Assembly: GCF_011516645.4 (NCBI RefSeq)
Contig: NZ_CP088285.1
Location: 5,474,501 to 5,538,500 of the forward strand
Source of the DNA: Bradyrhizobium septentrionale
Lineage (GTDB): Bacteria > Pseudomonadota > Alphaproteobacteria > Rhizobiales > Xanthobacteraceae
Direction: 5' to 3'
DNA length: 64,000 nucleotides
In this document: positions 18,536 to 26,994 of the stretch, one piece after another
Layout: every line of letters begins with the position of its first letter
Position numbering within the stretch: position 1 is the first letter of the stretch
The notes under the pieces: generated by a model
Told to the model about the DNA's origin: nothing
Databases searched by the model: none
The model's input: the letters and a program-made list of their open reading frames with translations, nothing else
Program-made: the position numbers and the translations under genes

Positions 18536-19912
18536 TTACACGATTTGCGTGGCGCCGACCGGCGTGCGCACCGCATTCGACAGCACCTGCAGCGCCTGGC
18601 TCAGTTCGGCGCGGTTGCGCGCGGCACCCAGCGACACGCGCAGGCCGCGCGGCGCCGCATCGCTCACCGCGAAGGCATCTTCGCCGACCACGGCGAGGCC
18701 GTTGCGCATCAGATGCGACAGCAGGTCGGTGCCGTCGAAATGCTTTGATAGCGGCATCCAGAGATGATGGCTCGCCGGCCGCGCCGCATAGGCGACGCCC
18801 TTGAGGAAGCGGCCGGCAAGCTGCTGGCGCGCCGCCGCCTCGTTGCGGATGGCGCGGATGACGTCAGTGGCGACGCCGGAGCGCAGCCATTGTGTGACCA
18901 GCGCCACCATCAGCGATGGCGGCATCTGCATGGTGGCCTGCATGCCGGCGCGCATGCGCTGCTCGGCGGCGGCATCGGGCGCCAGCAGATAGGCGACGCG
19001 CAACGCGGGCGCGATGCATTTCGCGATGCTTGCGGCGTAGTAGGTGTGCTCCGGAATGAGCGTAGCGATCGGCGCCATCTGCGGTTCGAGCGGACCGTAG
19101 ACGTCGTCCTCGATCAGGATGCAGCCGCGCTTCCTGATGATGTCGGCGATCGCCTTGCGTCTTGCCGTGCTCATTGTCGCCGTGGTCGGGTTCTGCTGCG
19201 TCGGCACCAGATAGACTGCCTTCGGTCTGTGCTTGCGGCAGGCCTCGTCGAGCGCGTCGGGCCTCGCGCCCTCCGCGTCCATCGCGACGCCGATCAGGCG
19301 GACATCGAGCCGTGCGGTCGCGGCCTTGATGCCGGGAAACGTCAACGCCTCGGTCAGCACGATGTCACCGGGCGACGTCAGCGCCAGCAGGGCGTTGAAG
19401 ATGATCGCCTGCGATCCCGGATAGATCACGATGTGCTCAGCCGATGCATGCGGCACCCGCGGTTGCAACCACGCGGCGCCGGCGTCGCGCTCCTCGGTGG
19501 TGCCGCCGGGACGCGCATAGCCGAGATAGGCGGAAAACCCGGCCTCGGAGCGGATGGTCGCTAACCCTTGCGCGATGCGCAGGTCGAGATTGGCCTCGAC
19601 CGGCTGCGGCGGCAGGTTCATCGACAGGTCGATATTGACCGGTGCGGGCAGGTCGGATGCCGCGCGCGCGGTGGTCTCCGAGACGAAGGTGCCCTGGCCG
19701 ACGCGGGCGTCGAGCAGTCCGCGCCGCCGCGCCTCGCCATAGGCGCGCGTCACTGTGGTGAGATCGATATCGAGCGCAGTCGCCAGCGCGCGGTGGGTCG
19801 GTAGGCGCTGGCCGCGGACCAGCCGGCCGCTGGCGATATCGGCGGCAAGCGCATCGACGATGCGCAGGAACATCGGGCCGTGCCATTCCGAAACTGTAGG
19901 GATCCAATCCAT
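18536..19912 (-). CDS. MocR-type regulator: GntR HTH fused to a PLP aminotransferase-like domain
   Basis: 458 residues. The N-terminal winged helix of GntR type is clear (FLRIVDALAADIASGRL, QRLPTHRALATALDID, residues about 16-50), then a linker and a class I aminotransferase fold with the PLP-lysine motif SIAKCIAPALRVAYL. MocR proteins usually control vitamin B6 or amino-acid/taurine genes with PLP as cofactor. Divergent from a DUF983 gene; two direct repeats in the gap fit the MocR operator pattern. The regulated pathway is not identified. Confidence 0.92.
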   Translation of the reverse strand: MDWIPTVSEWHGPMFLRIVDALAADIASGRLVRGQRLPTHRALATALDIDLTTVTRAYGEARRRGLLDARVGQGTFVSETTARAASDLPAPVNIDLSMNLPPQPVEANLDLRIAQGLATIRSEAGFSAYLGYARPGGTTEERDAGAAWLQPRVPHASAEHIVIYPGSQAIIFNALLALTSPGDIVLTEALTFPGIKAATARLDVRLIGVAMDAEGARPDALDEACRKHRPKAVYLVPTQQNPTTATMSTARRKAIADIIRKRGCILIEDDVYGPLEPQMAPIATLIPEHTYYAASIAKCIAPALRVAYLLAPDAAAEQRMRAGMQATMQMPPSLMVALVTQWLRSGVATDVIRAIRNEAAARQQLAGRFLKGVAYAARPASHHLWMPLSKHFDGTDLLSHLMRNGLAVVGEDAFAVSDAAPRGLRVSLGAARNRAELSQALQVLSNAVRTPVGATQIV

Positions 19913-19934
19913 GCAATCCAGCGCTTTGTTTTTG

Positions 19935-19963
19935 ATTGTATGCCTTCAAATGCATATTGTATG
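19935..19963. promoter_or_regulatory. Candidate MocR operator: two ATTGTATG direct repeats
   Basis: ATTGTATG occurs at 19935-19942 and 19956-19963, in the same orientation and 21 bases apart (two helical turns), in the 81-base gap between the MocR gene and the divergent DUF983 gene. Direct repeats at about this spacing are known for MocR regulators such as PdxR. The second copy is also part of a short palindrome (GCATATTGTATG). Confidence 0.55.
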
Positions 19964-19993
19964 GATCATCAGATCAGGTCAAGGATAACGACA

Positions 19994-20419
19994 ATGACCG
20001 AGACGGTTTCCCTGCCAAAGGCGATGTGGCGCGGCTTCACCATGAAGTGCCCGAACTGCGGGCGCGGCCATCTGTTCGGCCGCTTCCTCAAGGTGGCCGA
20101 TCATTGCGAGGTGTGCGGCGAGGACTTCACCCCGCAGCGTGCGGATGATTTCCCGGCCTATCTCGTGATCGTCGTGGTCGGCCACGTCGTGGTGCCGGCA
20201 CTGCTGTGGCTCGAGATGAATTACGCGCCGCCGGCCTGGCTGCAGCTCGCGATCTGGCTGCCGTTTACGCTGTTCAGCGCGCTCGGGCTGCTGCAGCCGA
20301 CCAAGGGCGCGATCGTCGGTTTGCAGTGGCAGCTCGGGATGGAGGGATTTGCGACGTCGCGGCGGCGTGTGGCTCCGGCGCGGGCGCGGAGCAACGCCGG
20401 CTCTGTAGGGCGGATCTAG
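19994..20419 (+). CDS. DUF983 family membrane protein with zinc ribbon
   Basis: 141 residues. Two Cys pairs in the N-terminal third, CPNC (about residue 22) and CEVC (about 42), followed by two predicted transmembrane helices (about 58-78 and 86-105): the DUF983 layout. ATG at 19994 is chosen over longer in-frame starts because it leaves the divergent operator region free. Function unknown for the family; position suggests MocR control. The C-terminal tail is basic. Confidence 0.85.
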   Translation: MTETVSLPKAMWRGFTMKCPNCGRGHLFGRFLKVADHCEVCGEDFTPQRADDFPAYLVIVVVGHVVVPALLWLEMNYAPPAWLQLAIWLPFTLFSALGLLQPTKGAIVGLQWQLGMEGFATSRRRVAPARARSNAGSVGRI

Positions 20420-20472
20420 CGACCTGTCCGCCGTAGCTCAGCGAGCGAAGGCGCGCTGCTTGCGAAGAAGAT

Positions 20473-20500
20473 GGTGGGTTACGCCTTCGGCTAACCCACC
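20473..20500. terminator. Bidirectional hairpin between convergent genes
   Basis: GGTGGGTTA at 20473-20481 pairs perfectly with TAACCCACC at 20492-20500, with an inner GCC-TTC-GGC extension. It sits between the DUF983 gene (+) and the MFS gene (-). No T-run follows, so it may be a repeat element rather than a classical terminator. Confidence 0.5.
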
Positions 20501-20509
20501 CCACGAAGG

Positions 20510-21757
20510 TCAAATCGGATGATGATGCGGCCGGAACATCCGGCCCTTTTCCGTCACCAGCACGACGGCGAGTGCAGCCAGTGTGCAGAGGAAGAAGCCG
20601 GTCGCGAACGGCAGCAAGGTGCCGTCGTAATCCTGGCCGATCGTGGTTCCGATGCCGATCCCGAGCAGGGTGGTGATCGTGCCGTAGAGCGAGGAGGCGG
20701 TGCCGGCGATCTTGCCCTGCGGCTCCATCGCGAGCGCGGTGAAGTTCGCCATCATCAATCCGAACGCAAACATCATCAGGCCGGCCAGCACCATGAACAG
20801 CGGCAGCGACAGCGTATCGGTCTTAACGGCGAGCAGCAGCGCGCCGGCGACGACTGCAAAGCCGGTCAGCGCGGCGTGCGAGATCACCCGCATGCCGATG
20901 CGGCCGACGATGCGCGAATTGAGGAAGCCGGCGATCGCGACGCCGACCGCGCAAGCCGCGAAGGCGACCGGGAAGTAATGCCCGAGCTTGAAGATCTCGG
21001 TGAAGATCTGCTGCGAGGAGAACACGAAGGCAAACAGCGAACCCTGCACGCCGCCGGCGGCGAGCGCGTAGCCGAGCGTGGTGCGGTTCGTAATGGTCTG
21101 GCGGAACGCAGAGAGCACGTCGGGGATCGCCAGCGACTTGCGCAGCTCGAGCGGCAGCGTCTCCGGCATCCGCAGCGCGCTCCAGGCCAGCGCGATCACG
21201 CCATAGATCATCAACAGCACGAAGATGCCGCGCCAGTGCGTCAGCAGCATCACCGCCTGGCCGAATGACGGCGCGATCACGGGGACCGCGATGAACACCA
21301 TCATCGCCAGCGACATCACGCTCGCCATGCGCCGTCCGGCGTAGCAGTCGCGCACGATCGAGGTCGCGATCACGCGGGTTGCCGCGGTGCCGAGCCCTTG
21401 CAGCGCGCGCGCCAAGAGCAGCGTCTCGAACGAGGGCGCCATGATCGCGAGCAGGCCGGCGATGGTGTAGACGGTCATGCCGCCGAGCAGCACCGGGCGG
21501 CGGCCGAAGCGGTCCGACAACGGGCCCATGACGAACTGGCCGACGCCGAAGCCGACCAGGAAGATCGACAGCACCATCTGCGGACGGTTGGCGTCGGCGA
21601 TCTGGAACGCGGACCGGATGTTCGGCAGCGCCGGCAGCATCATGTCCATCGCCAGCGGGTTCAACGCCATGATGGAGGCGATAACGACGACGAATTCCGG
21701 GAAGCCCATCGGGCGGTGGCCTGATGAAACCCAGGCATCGGCATTGATATCGGACAC
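20510..21757 (-). CDS. MFS drug/metabolite efflux transporter, Bcr/CflA family
   Basis: 415 residues with 12 predicted transmembrane helices. The signature between helices 2 and 3 is GPLSDRFGRRPVLLGG (about residue 75), and the Bcr/CflA opening NPLAMDMMLPALPNI is present. Proton-driven export of small toxic compounds is the family role; the substrate is not known here. Single gene, convergent with the DUF983 gene. Confidence 0.9.
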   Translation of the reverse strand: MSDINADAWVSSGHRPMGFPEFVVVIASIMALNPLAMDMMLPALPNIRSAFQIADANRPQMVLSIFLVGFGVGQFVMGPLSDRFGRRPVLLGGMTVYTIAGLLAIMAPSFETLLLARALQGLGTAATRVIATSIVRDCYAGRRMASVMSLAMMVFIAVPVIAPSFGQAVMLLTHWRGIFVLLMIYGVIALAWSALRMPETLPLELRKSLAIPDVLSAFRQTITNRTTLGYALAAGGVQGSLFAFVFSSQQIFTEIFKLGHYFPVAFAACAVGVAIAGFLNSRIVGRIGMRVISHAALTGFAVVAGALLLAVKTDTLSLPLFMVLAGLMMFAFGLMMANFTALAMEPQGKIAGTASSLYGTITTLLGIGIGTTIGQDYDGTLLPFATGFFLCTLAALAVVLVTEKGRMFRPHHHPI

Positions 21758-22016
21758 TTAGCAACCTCTTGGGAATCCTCGCATCGTAGCGGCCTTGCTG
21801 CGATGCACAATCCACGTTTCGGGATGGCTGTCCGCCGATCGCGGGTGAGGTAGCCAGGTCCGGGAACCGGCAATGTTGTCGAATATCGTTGCGAATGCAA
21901 CTATTTTGCTCGTCCCCGGCAAGAAGCTCTGCTATCCCGGGTCCAGCATCCGTGCGGGGCAGGCGCGTCGCGGCCGGTCACGCCCGCATGGACAAGAACG
22001 GGTTTGGGGAGGCCAC

Positions 22017-23351
22017 ATGTCCATTGAACTGTCCGCGCGCTCGCGCGGCGCCGAACTGTCGGACGAGGAACGCAAGGTCCTCACGGCAACGCTCGTCGGC
22101 ACCACGATCGAGTGGTACGACTTCTTCGTCTACGCCCAGGCGGCGGGCCTGGTGTTCGGCGCACTGTTCTTCGCGCCGATGAACGCGAACAACCCGCTGC
22201 TGGCGCAGATCGTGTCGTTTGCGACGCTCGGCCTCTCATTCCTGTTCCGCCCGCTCGGCGCCATCGTCTGCGGCCATCTCGGCGACCGCTTCGGGCGCAA
22301 GAACATGCTCGTCGTCACGCTGCTGTTGATGGGGGCGGCGACCGCGCTGGTCGGCCTGCTGCCGACCTATGCGCAGATCGGTGCCTGGGCGCCGGCACTC
22401 CTTATCCTCCTGCGCATCCTGCAGGGTTTCTCGGCTGGCGGCGAGTGGGGCGGCGCGGCGCTGATGTCGGTGGAATCGGCGCCCGTCGACAAGCGCAGCT
22501 TCTTCGGCTCGTTCCCGCAGATCGGCACGCCGCTCGGCATGATTCTCGCGACCGGCGTGCTCTGGGTGCTGACCGCGACGCTCGGCAAGCAGGCGATGAT
22601 CGAATGGGGCTGGCGGATTCCGTTCCTGCTGTCGATCCTCCTGATCGTGGTCGGCATCGTGATCCGCCGCACTGTCGAAGAGTCCCCGGTGTTCAAGGCG
22701 ATGCAGCGCCGGCACAGGGAATCCTCGGCGCCGCTCAAGGAGCTGATGCGCAATCACAGTAAGGAAATCCTGCGCACCGCGTTGATCTTCATGGCCAACA
22801 ACGCGGCCGGCTACATCCTGATCGCGTTCATCATCAGCTACGGCACCAACACGCTGAAGATGCCGTCGGAGCAGCTGCTGCTGATCGGCACGCTGGCCGC
22901 GGTGAGCTGGTTCATCTTCACGCTGCTCGGCGGCATCCTCGGCGACAAAATCGGCCGCGTGCGCTGCTTCCAGATCGGCTACACCCTGATGGTGCTGTGG
23001 GCAGTACCGATGTGGTTTCTGATCGACAGCCAGAACCTGCTGCTGTTCTTCATCAGCGCGGTCGGCCTCACCATCGCGCTCGGCCTGTCCTATGGCCCGC
23101 AGGCGGCGCTCTATGCCGAGCTGTTTCCGGCCAAGGTGCGCTACTCCGGCGTCTCGATCGGCTACGCGCTCGGCGCCATCTTCGGCGGCGCCTTCGCGCC
23201 GATGATCGCGCAATGGATCATCGGCACCTACGGCGAATCGTGGCGTGTCGGCGTCTACATCGCGGCGCTGGCACTGATCTCGCTGATCACGGTGTCCACG
23301 ATCAAGGATCCGCAAGGCGTCGATTTGAACGTCCACGATGCAGGGACGTAG
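22017..23351 (+). CDS. MFS metabolite:H+ symporter (MHS family)
   Basis: 444 residues, 12 predicted helices. MHS hallmarks: LVGTTIEWYDFFVYAQAAG at the start of helix 1 and GHLGDRFGRKNML between helices 2 and 3, with a second RFG-like loop near GDKIGRVR. ATG at 22017 has a strong GGGGAGG site and excludes 48 upstream residues. The family imports organic acids, proline/betaine or shikimate-type compounds; the substrate cannot be named. Tail-to-tail with the LysR gene. Confidence 0.92.
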   Translation: MSIELSARSRGAELSDEERKVLTATLVGTTIEWYDFFVYAQAAGLVFGALFFAPMNANNPLLAQIVSFATLGLSFLFRPLGAIVCGHLGDRFGRKNMLVVTLLLMGAATALVGLLPTYAQIGAWAPALLILLRILQGFSAGGEWGGAALMSVESAPVDKRSFFGSFPQIGTPLGMILATGVLWVLTATLGKQAMIEWGWRIPFLLSILLIVVGIVIRRTVEESPVFKAMQRRHRESSAPLKELMRNHSKEILRTALIFMANNAAGYILIAFIISYGTNTLKMPSEQLLLIGTLAAVSWFIFTLLGGILGDKIGRVRCFQIGYTLMVLWAVPMWFLIDSQNLLLFFISAVGLTIALGLSYGPQAALYAELFPAKVRYSGVSIGYALGAIFGGAFAPMIAQWIIGTYGESWRVGVYIAALALISLITVSTIKDPQGVDLNVHDAGT

Positions 23352-23433
23352 GGACTGCGGCGGATTGGGCGGCCACGGCCGAGTGGACGAACGGTGAAGC
23401 TGACTCGTGCTGAAATTCTTCGCGAGGCAGCTT

Positions 23434-24432
23434 TCAATTACGTAGCCTTCTCATCTTGCGGGCCGCGCGCTGCGCGCGGAACCGATGCTTCCCTTTCGTG
23501 TTGGCTGAGGTCGGCTCCGTCGGGCGCGTGATCGGAAACGTCTCGCGCATATGCTCTGCGAGCATTGCACAATAGTCGGTCGCGAAACGAGGCAAGGGGC
23601 GCCGCTTGTCCCAAGAGATGGTCAGGGGCTCCTGCAACACCCGGCGCCTGTGCGTGAGACCGACAATCCTCAATTCGTAGCGCTGGCACTGCAGCTGGGA
23701 AGGAACGATCGCTATGCCGTGCCCCGCCTCGGCGAGTGCGAGCAAGGTGTGCGGGTTCCGGCTCTCGAATGCAATCGCAGGCTTCAGTCCCGCCATGCGG
23801 GCTGCCGCATCGAAAGCACGCCGAAATCCGAATCCGCTGTCCATCAGCAGCAGCGGAAACTCGGCAAGGTCGGCTACCTCAATCGTCGTTTGTGGGCCGA
23901 GCGGCATCGAGGGATGGCAGGCAGCCAGCAGCTCTACAGATCCAAGTGGAAGGCTGCCGAAGTGCTGCTCGCTCAACTTGACTGCGTGCAGCAGGTTTTG
24001 GCCGAGATGAATTTCGCCGCGTTCGAGCATCGTCAATATTTCGTTGCCCGTCCCCTCCCTGATCCTTACTTCAACGCGGGGATAGCGCTTCGCATACCGG
24101 TGCAGAAATTGCGATAGGACACTCTCGATGTGTTGCGGCGACCCGGCTATCTTTAGAACTCCCGTGTCTCCCTCGCGGAGCAATTGAGCCTGCTCTTTCA
24201 GTGAGCTGGCGCTGCTGAGCAGCAGTCGGCAGCCTGCAATCAACTGCTCGCCTTCACCGGTCAGCAAAAGGCGGCGCCCGACCCGATCGAACAGCCGCAG
24301 GCCGAGCTCCTGCTCAAGTCCGATGATTTGCCTGGACAGGGCCGGCTGGGCGACCCGCAACCGCAACGCAGCCTTCGAGACGGTGCCGAGCTCGGCCACG
24401 GTCAGGAACGTGAGGGCCTGTCGAAGGTTCAT
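23434..24432 (-). CDS. LysR family transcriptional regulator
   Basis: 332 residues, slightly long because of a basic C-terminal tail (about 25 residues rich in Arg/Lys). HTH near residues 17-42: GTVSKAALRLRVAQPALSRQIIGLEQELG. The effector domain is of the standard LysR type. Divergent from the DUF1330 gene, with 123 bases between. A half-palindrome ATACCATTACGGCAT at 24441-24455 just upstream of its start is a candidate binding site (weak). Confidence 0.92.
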   Translation of the reverse strand: MNLRQALTFLTVAELGTVSKAALRLRVAQPALSRQIIGLEQELGLRLFDRVGRRLLLTGEGEQLIAGCRLLLSSASSLKEQAQLLREGDTGVLKIAGSPQHIESVLSQFLHRYAKRYPRVEVRIREGTGNEILTMLERGEIHLGQNLLHAVKLSEQHFGSLPLGSVELLAACHPSMPLGPQTTIEVADLAEFPLLLMDSGFGFRRAFDAAARMAGLKPAIAFESRNPHTLLALAEAGHGIAIVPSQLQCQRYELRIVGLTHRRRVLQEPLTISWDKRRPLPRFATDYCAMLAEHMRETFPITRPTEPTSANTKGKHRFRAQRAARKMRRLRN

Positions 24433-24555
24433 GGCCGTTTATACCATTACGGCATGAACTTTCAGAGAATATATGCATTGGACACATTTTGAGTCCGGGC
24501 GGAGAGTCCTGTCGGCTGCTGCTCGTGGCGGCGGCAGACATCGAGGGAGGTCCGC

Positions 24556-24960
24556 ATGAATGCTCGAAGCAAGATCGGTCTCGTCATGCTCACATGCGCC
24601 ACTTTGGGTGCTCTAGGCAGGGAAGCACTCCATGGCGAACCGGGGCCACCCGCCTATCTGATCGGGCAAATCGACGTCATCAATCCCGATGGCTATGCCA
24701 AGGAATATCTGCCCAAGGCGAGGGAGATTATCAAGGCGCACGGCGGGAAGCTGGTTGCGGCTGCAGGCGCGGCGGCGACCGGTTCGCAGGTCGTTGCCGT
24801 TGACGGAGAGCCACCCAAACGCGTGGTCATCTACATGTATCCAAGCATGGCGGCGCTTCGGGCTTGGCGAAACGATCCGGCCTACGTGCAGGTCCGAGCC
24901 GTTGGCGAAAAATACGCCACGTATCACACATTCGCTGTCGAGGGCTCTGTCGCCAATTAG
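24556..24960 (+). CDS. DUF1330 domain protein
   Basis: 134 residues. After an N-terminal hydrophobic stretch (about 7-20, possible signal peptide or anchor) comes the DUF1330 ferredoxin-like fold: YLIGQIDVINPDGYAKEYL, GGKLVAAAG and RVVIYMYPSMAALRAWRNDPAY. DUF1330 proteins are small and often next to regulators of catabolic genes; the role is unknown. Divergent from the LysR gene, which probably controls it. Confidence 0.8.
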   Translation: MNARSKIGLVMLTCATLGALGREALHGEPGPPAYLIGQIDVINPDGYAKEYLPKAREIIKAHGGKLVAAAGAAATGSQVVAVDGEPPKRVVIYMYPSMAALRAWRNDPAYVQVRAVGEKYATYHTFAVEGSVAN

Positions 24961-25078
24961 TCCTGATCGTCTCGGACACAGGGGTCAGGAAAGCAACGTC
25001 GTGCGCGGTGGACGGAGCAGCATTCCTGGTGATGTCGCGCGCAAGTGGTCCACGGGGCGAACGGCTGTGAGTGCCGGC

Positions 25079-25714
25079 CTAGCCAACCCCGAGCATCGCC
25101 TTCAGCTTCTTGACCGCGCTGTCGGGTGTCGTAAGCACCTCGCGGCCGGTGGCTTCGGCGACGCGTTCGGCGGCGGGTGCCATGCTGTACTGCGCGAGCG
25201 CGATCAGATCGCAGTCGCGCAAATCCTTGGACGCCTCGACCACGATGCGGTCGTGCTCGGCGCGGTCGCCGCGGTCGAGCGCCGCCAGCGCGCCCTCGGC
25301 GAGCTTTGGCAGCAGCGTCACCGACGATGGAAATTCCGGCGGCATCGACACCAGCGTCGGCGGGAAGGTCGAGAGCAGGCCGATGCGTTTCCCCTTCGCC
25401 ACCGCCTGCTCGATCATCGCCTCGTTCGGCTTCAAGACCGGCATCGGCGCGTGCTCGCGCGCCACCGCCTCGATGCAGGGACCGAACGCCGAGCAGGTGA
25501 ACAGGATGCCGTTGGCGCCGGTGCTCACGGCATAGCGGCCGATGGTGAGGAAGCGCTCGGTCATGCGCTTGTTAAGCTTTCCGTCGCGCGCGAGGTCGGC
25601 CGACAGGCTGTCGTCGAGCAGGTTCATCAGCCGCGCCTCCGGCCAATGCCTTGCGAATGACGCCTCGATCGGAACGATCGAATGCTTCAAAGCGTGAATC
25701 AGGGTGATGCGCAT
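25079..25714 (-). CDS. Aspartate/glutamate racemase-like protein
   Basis: 211 residues of the Asp/Glu/hydantoin racemase fold. The first catalytic Cys is present in LFTCSAFG (Cys74), but at the second catalytic position, normally a Cys in an LGCT-like motif, the sequence reads LAQYSMAP with no Cys. One-Cys members of this superfamily are typically decarboxylases or isomerases, so a true two-base racemase is doubtful. It follows the AapJ-type gene on the same strand with repeats between, in an amino-acid uptake/catabolism neighbourhood. Confidence 0.75.
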   Translation of the reverse strand: MRITLIHALKHSIVPIEASFARHWPEARLMNLLDDSLSADLARDGKLNKRMTERFLTIGRYAVSTGANGILFTCSAFGPCIEAVAREHAPMPVLKPNEAMIEQAVAKGKRIGLLSTFPPTLVSMPPEFPSSVTLLPKLAEGALAALDRGDRAEHDRIVVEASKDLRDCDLIALAQYSMAPAAERVAEATGREVLTTPDSAVKKLKAMLGVG

Positions 25715-25738
25715 CGGGTTGTTACCGCCTTTTCTCTT

Positions 25739-25888
25739 CTCCCTCTCCCCGCCCTTCGCGGGGAGAGGGCAGGGGTGAGGGGCTCTTTCGTCGCAACAGG
25801 TGAGAGAAGGATGCGCGAAGGCTCCCTCTCACCCGGAACGCATCTGGCGATGCGTTCCGACCTCTCCCCGCGAGCGGGGAGAGGTGAA
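25739..25888. repeat. Clustered hairpin repeats (CTCTCCCCGC family)
   Basis: Several overlapping inverted repeats built from CTCTCCCCGC and GCGGGGAGAG, including CCTCTCCCCGC-CCTTC-GCGGGGAGAGG near 25741-25767 and a second near 25861-25884, plus GGAACGCATC/GATGCGTTCC between them. They fill the gap between the AapJ-type and racemase-like genes and could terminate or process the upstream transcript. Confidence 0.7.
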
Positions 25889-25893
25889 AGTCA

Positions 25894-26904
25894 TCATTTG
25901 AACGGGATCGCGTACATCAACCCGCCCTTGCTCCAGGTGGCGTTCAGCCCGCGCTCGAGCTTCAGCGGGCTTGCCTTGCCGACATTGCGCTCAAAAATCT
26001 CGCCGTAATTGCCACCGGCCTTGATCGCCGCGACCAGCCATTTGTTGTCGAGGCCGAGCCGCGAGCCGAGATCGCCGGAGACGCCGAGCAGGCGCTGGAT
26101 CGCCGGGGTCTGCGACTTCGTCATCTCGTCGGCATTGGCCTGGGTGACGCCGAGCTCCTCGGCCTCGACCAGGCCGTAGTGCAGCCAGGTGATGATGTCG
26201 CTCCAGACCTCGTCGCCGTTGCGGGTGAACGGGCCGAGCGGCTCCTTGCTGATGGTCTGCGGCAGCACGACGTAATCGTCGGCCTTCGGTGCGGCGGTTG
26301 CGACCGCGCCGGCCAGCGCGGAGGCGTCCTGGGTCATGGCATCGCAGCGGCCGCCGAAGAAGGCCTGGTACATGGTGTCGGGGCGGTCGAACACCAGCGG
26401 CTTCCAGTCGATGCCGTTGGCGCGGCCGTAGTCGCCGAGCGTCACCTCATGCGTGGTGCCCTGCGCGACGCAGACCGTGGCGCCCTTGAGATCCTTGACC
26501 TCCTTCACGCCGAGATCCTTCTTCACCACAAAGCCCTGGCCGTCGTAGAAATTGACCGGGCCCTGGCGCAGCCCAAGCGTGGTGCCGCGCAGATAGGTCT
26601 GCGTCGAGTTGCGGTAGAGCACGTCGATCTCGCCGGACTGCAGCGCGGTGAAGCGGTTCTGTGCGGTCAGCGCCACAAAGCGCACCTTGGCGGGATCGCC
26701 GAGCACGCCGGCGGCAAGCGCGCGGCAATAGTCGACGTCGAGGCCCTTGAAGTTGCCCTGCGAGTCCGGCGCCGAGAAACCGGCAAAGCCGGTCGAGACG
26801 CCGCACACCAGCGTGCCGCGCTGCTTGACGGTGTCGAGCGTCGCCGCGCTTGCGCCCGTGATGCTTGCGACGAGAACGGTTGCGGTGATCAATCCTCTGT
26901 ACAT
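25894..26904 (-). CDS. aapJ: Amino-acid ABC transporter substrate-binding protein (AapJ type)
   Basis: 336 residues, the general L-amino-acid binding protein type (PAAT family), with a signal peptide at about 1-21 (GASA-AT). ATG at 26904 has GGGAGGAG upstream and replaces a 25-residue-longer frame. Family phrases: QRGTLVCGVSTGFAGFSAPD, GLDVDYCRALAAGV, RNSTQTYLRGT. It would deliver amino acids to the AapQ/AapM permeases encoded divergently. A dispersed repeat separates it from the upstream aminotransferase gene. Confidence 0.9.
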   Translation of the reverse strand: MYRGLITATVLVASITGASAATLDTVKQRGTLVCGVSTGFAGFSAPDSQGNFKGLDVDYCRALAAGVLGDPAKVRFVALTAQNRFTALQSGEIDVLYRNSTQTYLRGTTLGLRQGPVNFYDGQGFVVKKDLGVKEVKDLKGATVCVAQGTTHEVTLGDYGRANGIDWKPLVFDRPDTMYQAFFGGRCDAMTQDASALAGAVATAAPKADDYVVLPQTISKEPLGPFTRNGDEVWSDIITWLHYGLVEAEELGVTQANADEMTKSQTPAIQRLLGVSGDLGSRLGLDNKWLVAAIKAGGNYGEIFERNVGKASPLKLERGLNATWSKGGLMYAIPFK

Positions 26905-26924
26905 ATTACTCCTCCCTCTTGTTT

Positions 26925-26994
26925 GAGCATGATCCATGCGCAAACGCTTCGCGCTTGTCGCGGGAAAACCGGTGCCCACTTTTCCGGATCATGC
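26925..26994. repeat. Dispersed palindromic repeat, GAGCATGAT family, copy 2
   Basis: About 70 bases closely similar to 11106-11178: GAGCATGAT at one end, GCAAACGCTT...GCGCTTGTCGCG inner hairpin, shared TTTTCCGGATCATGC at the other. Its last bases supply the TGA stop codon of the aminotransferase gene. Confidence 0.75.
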
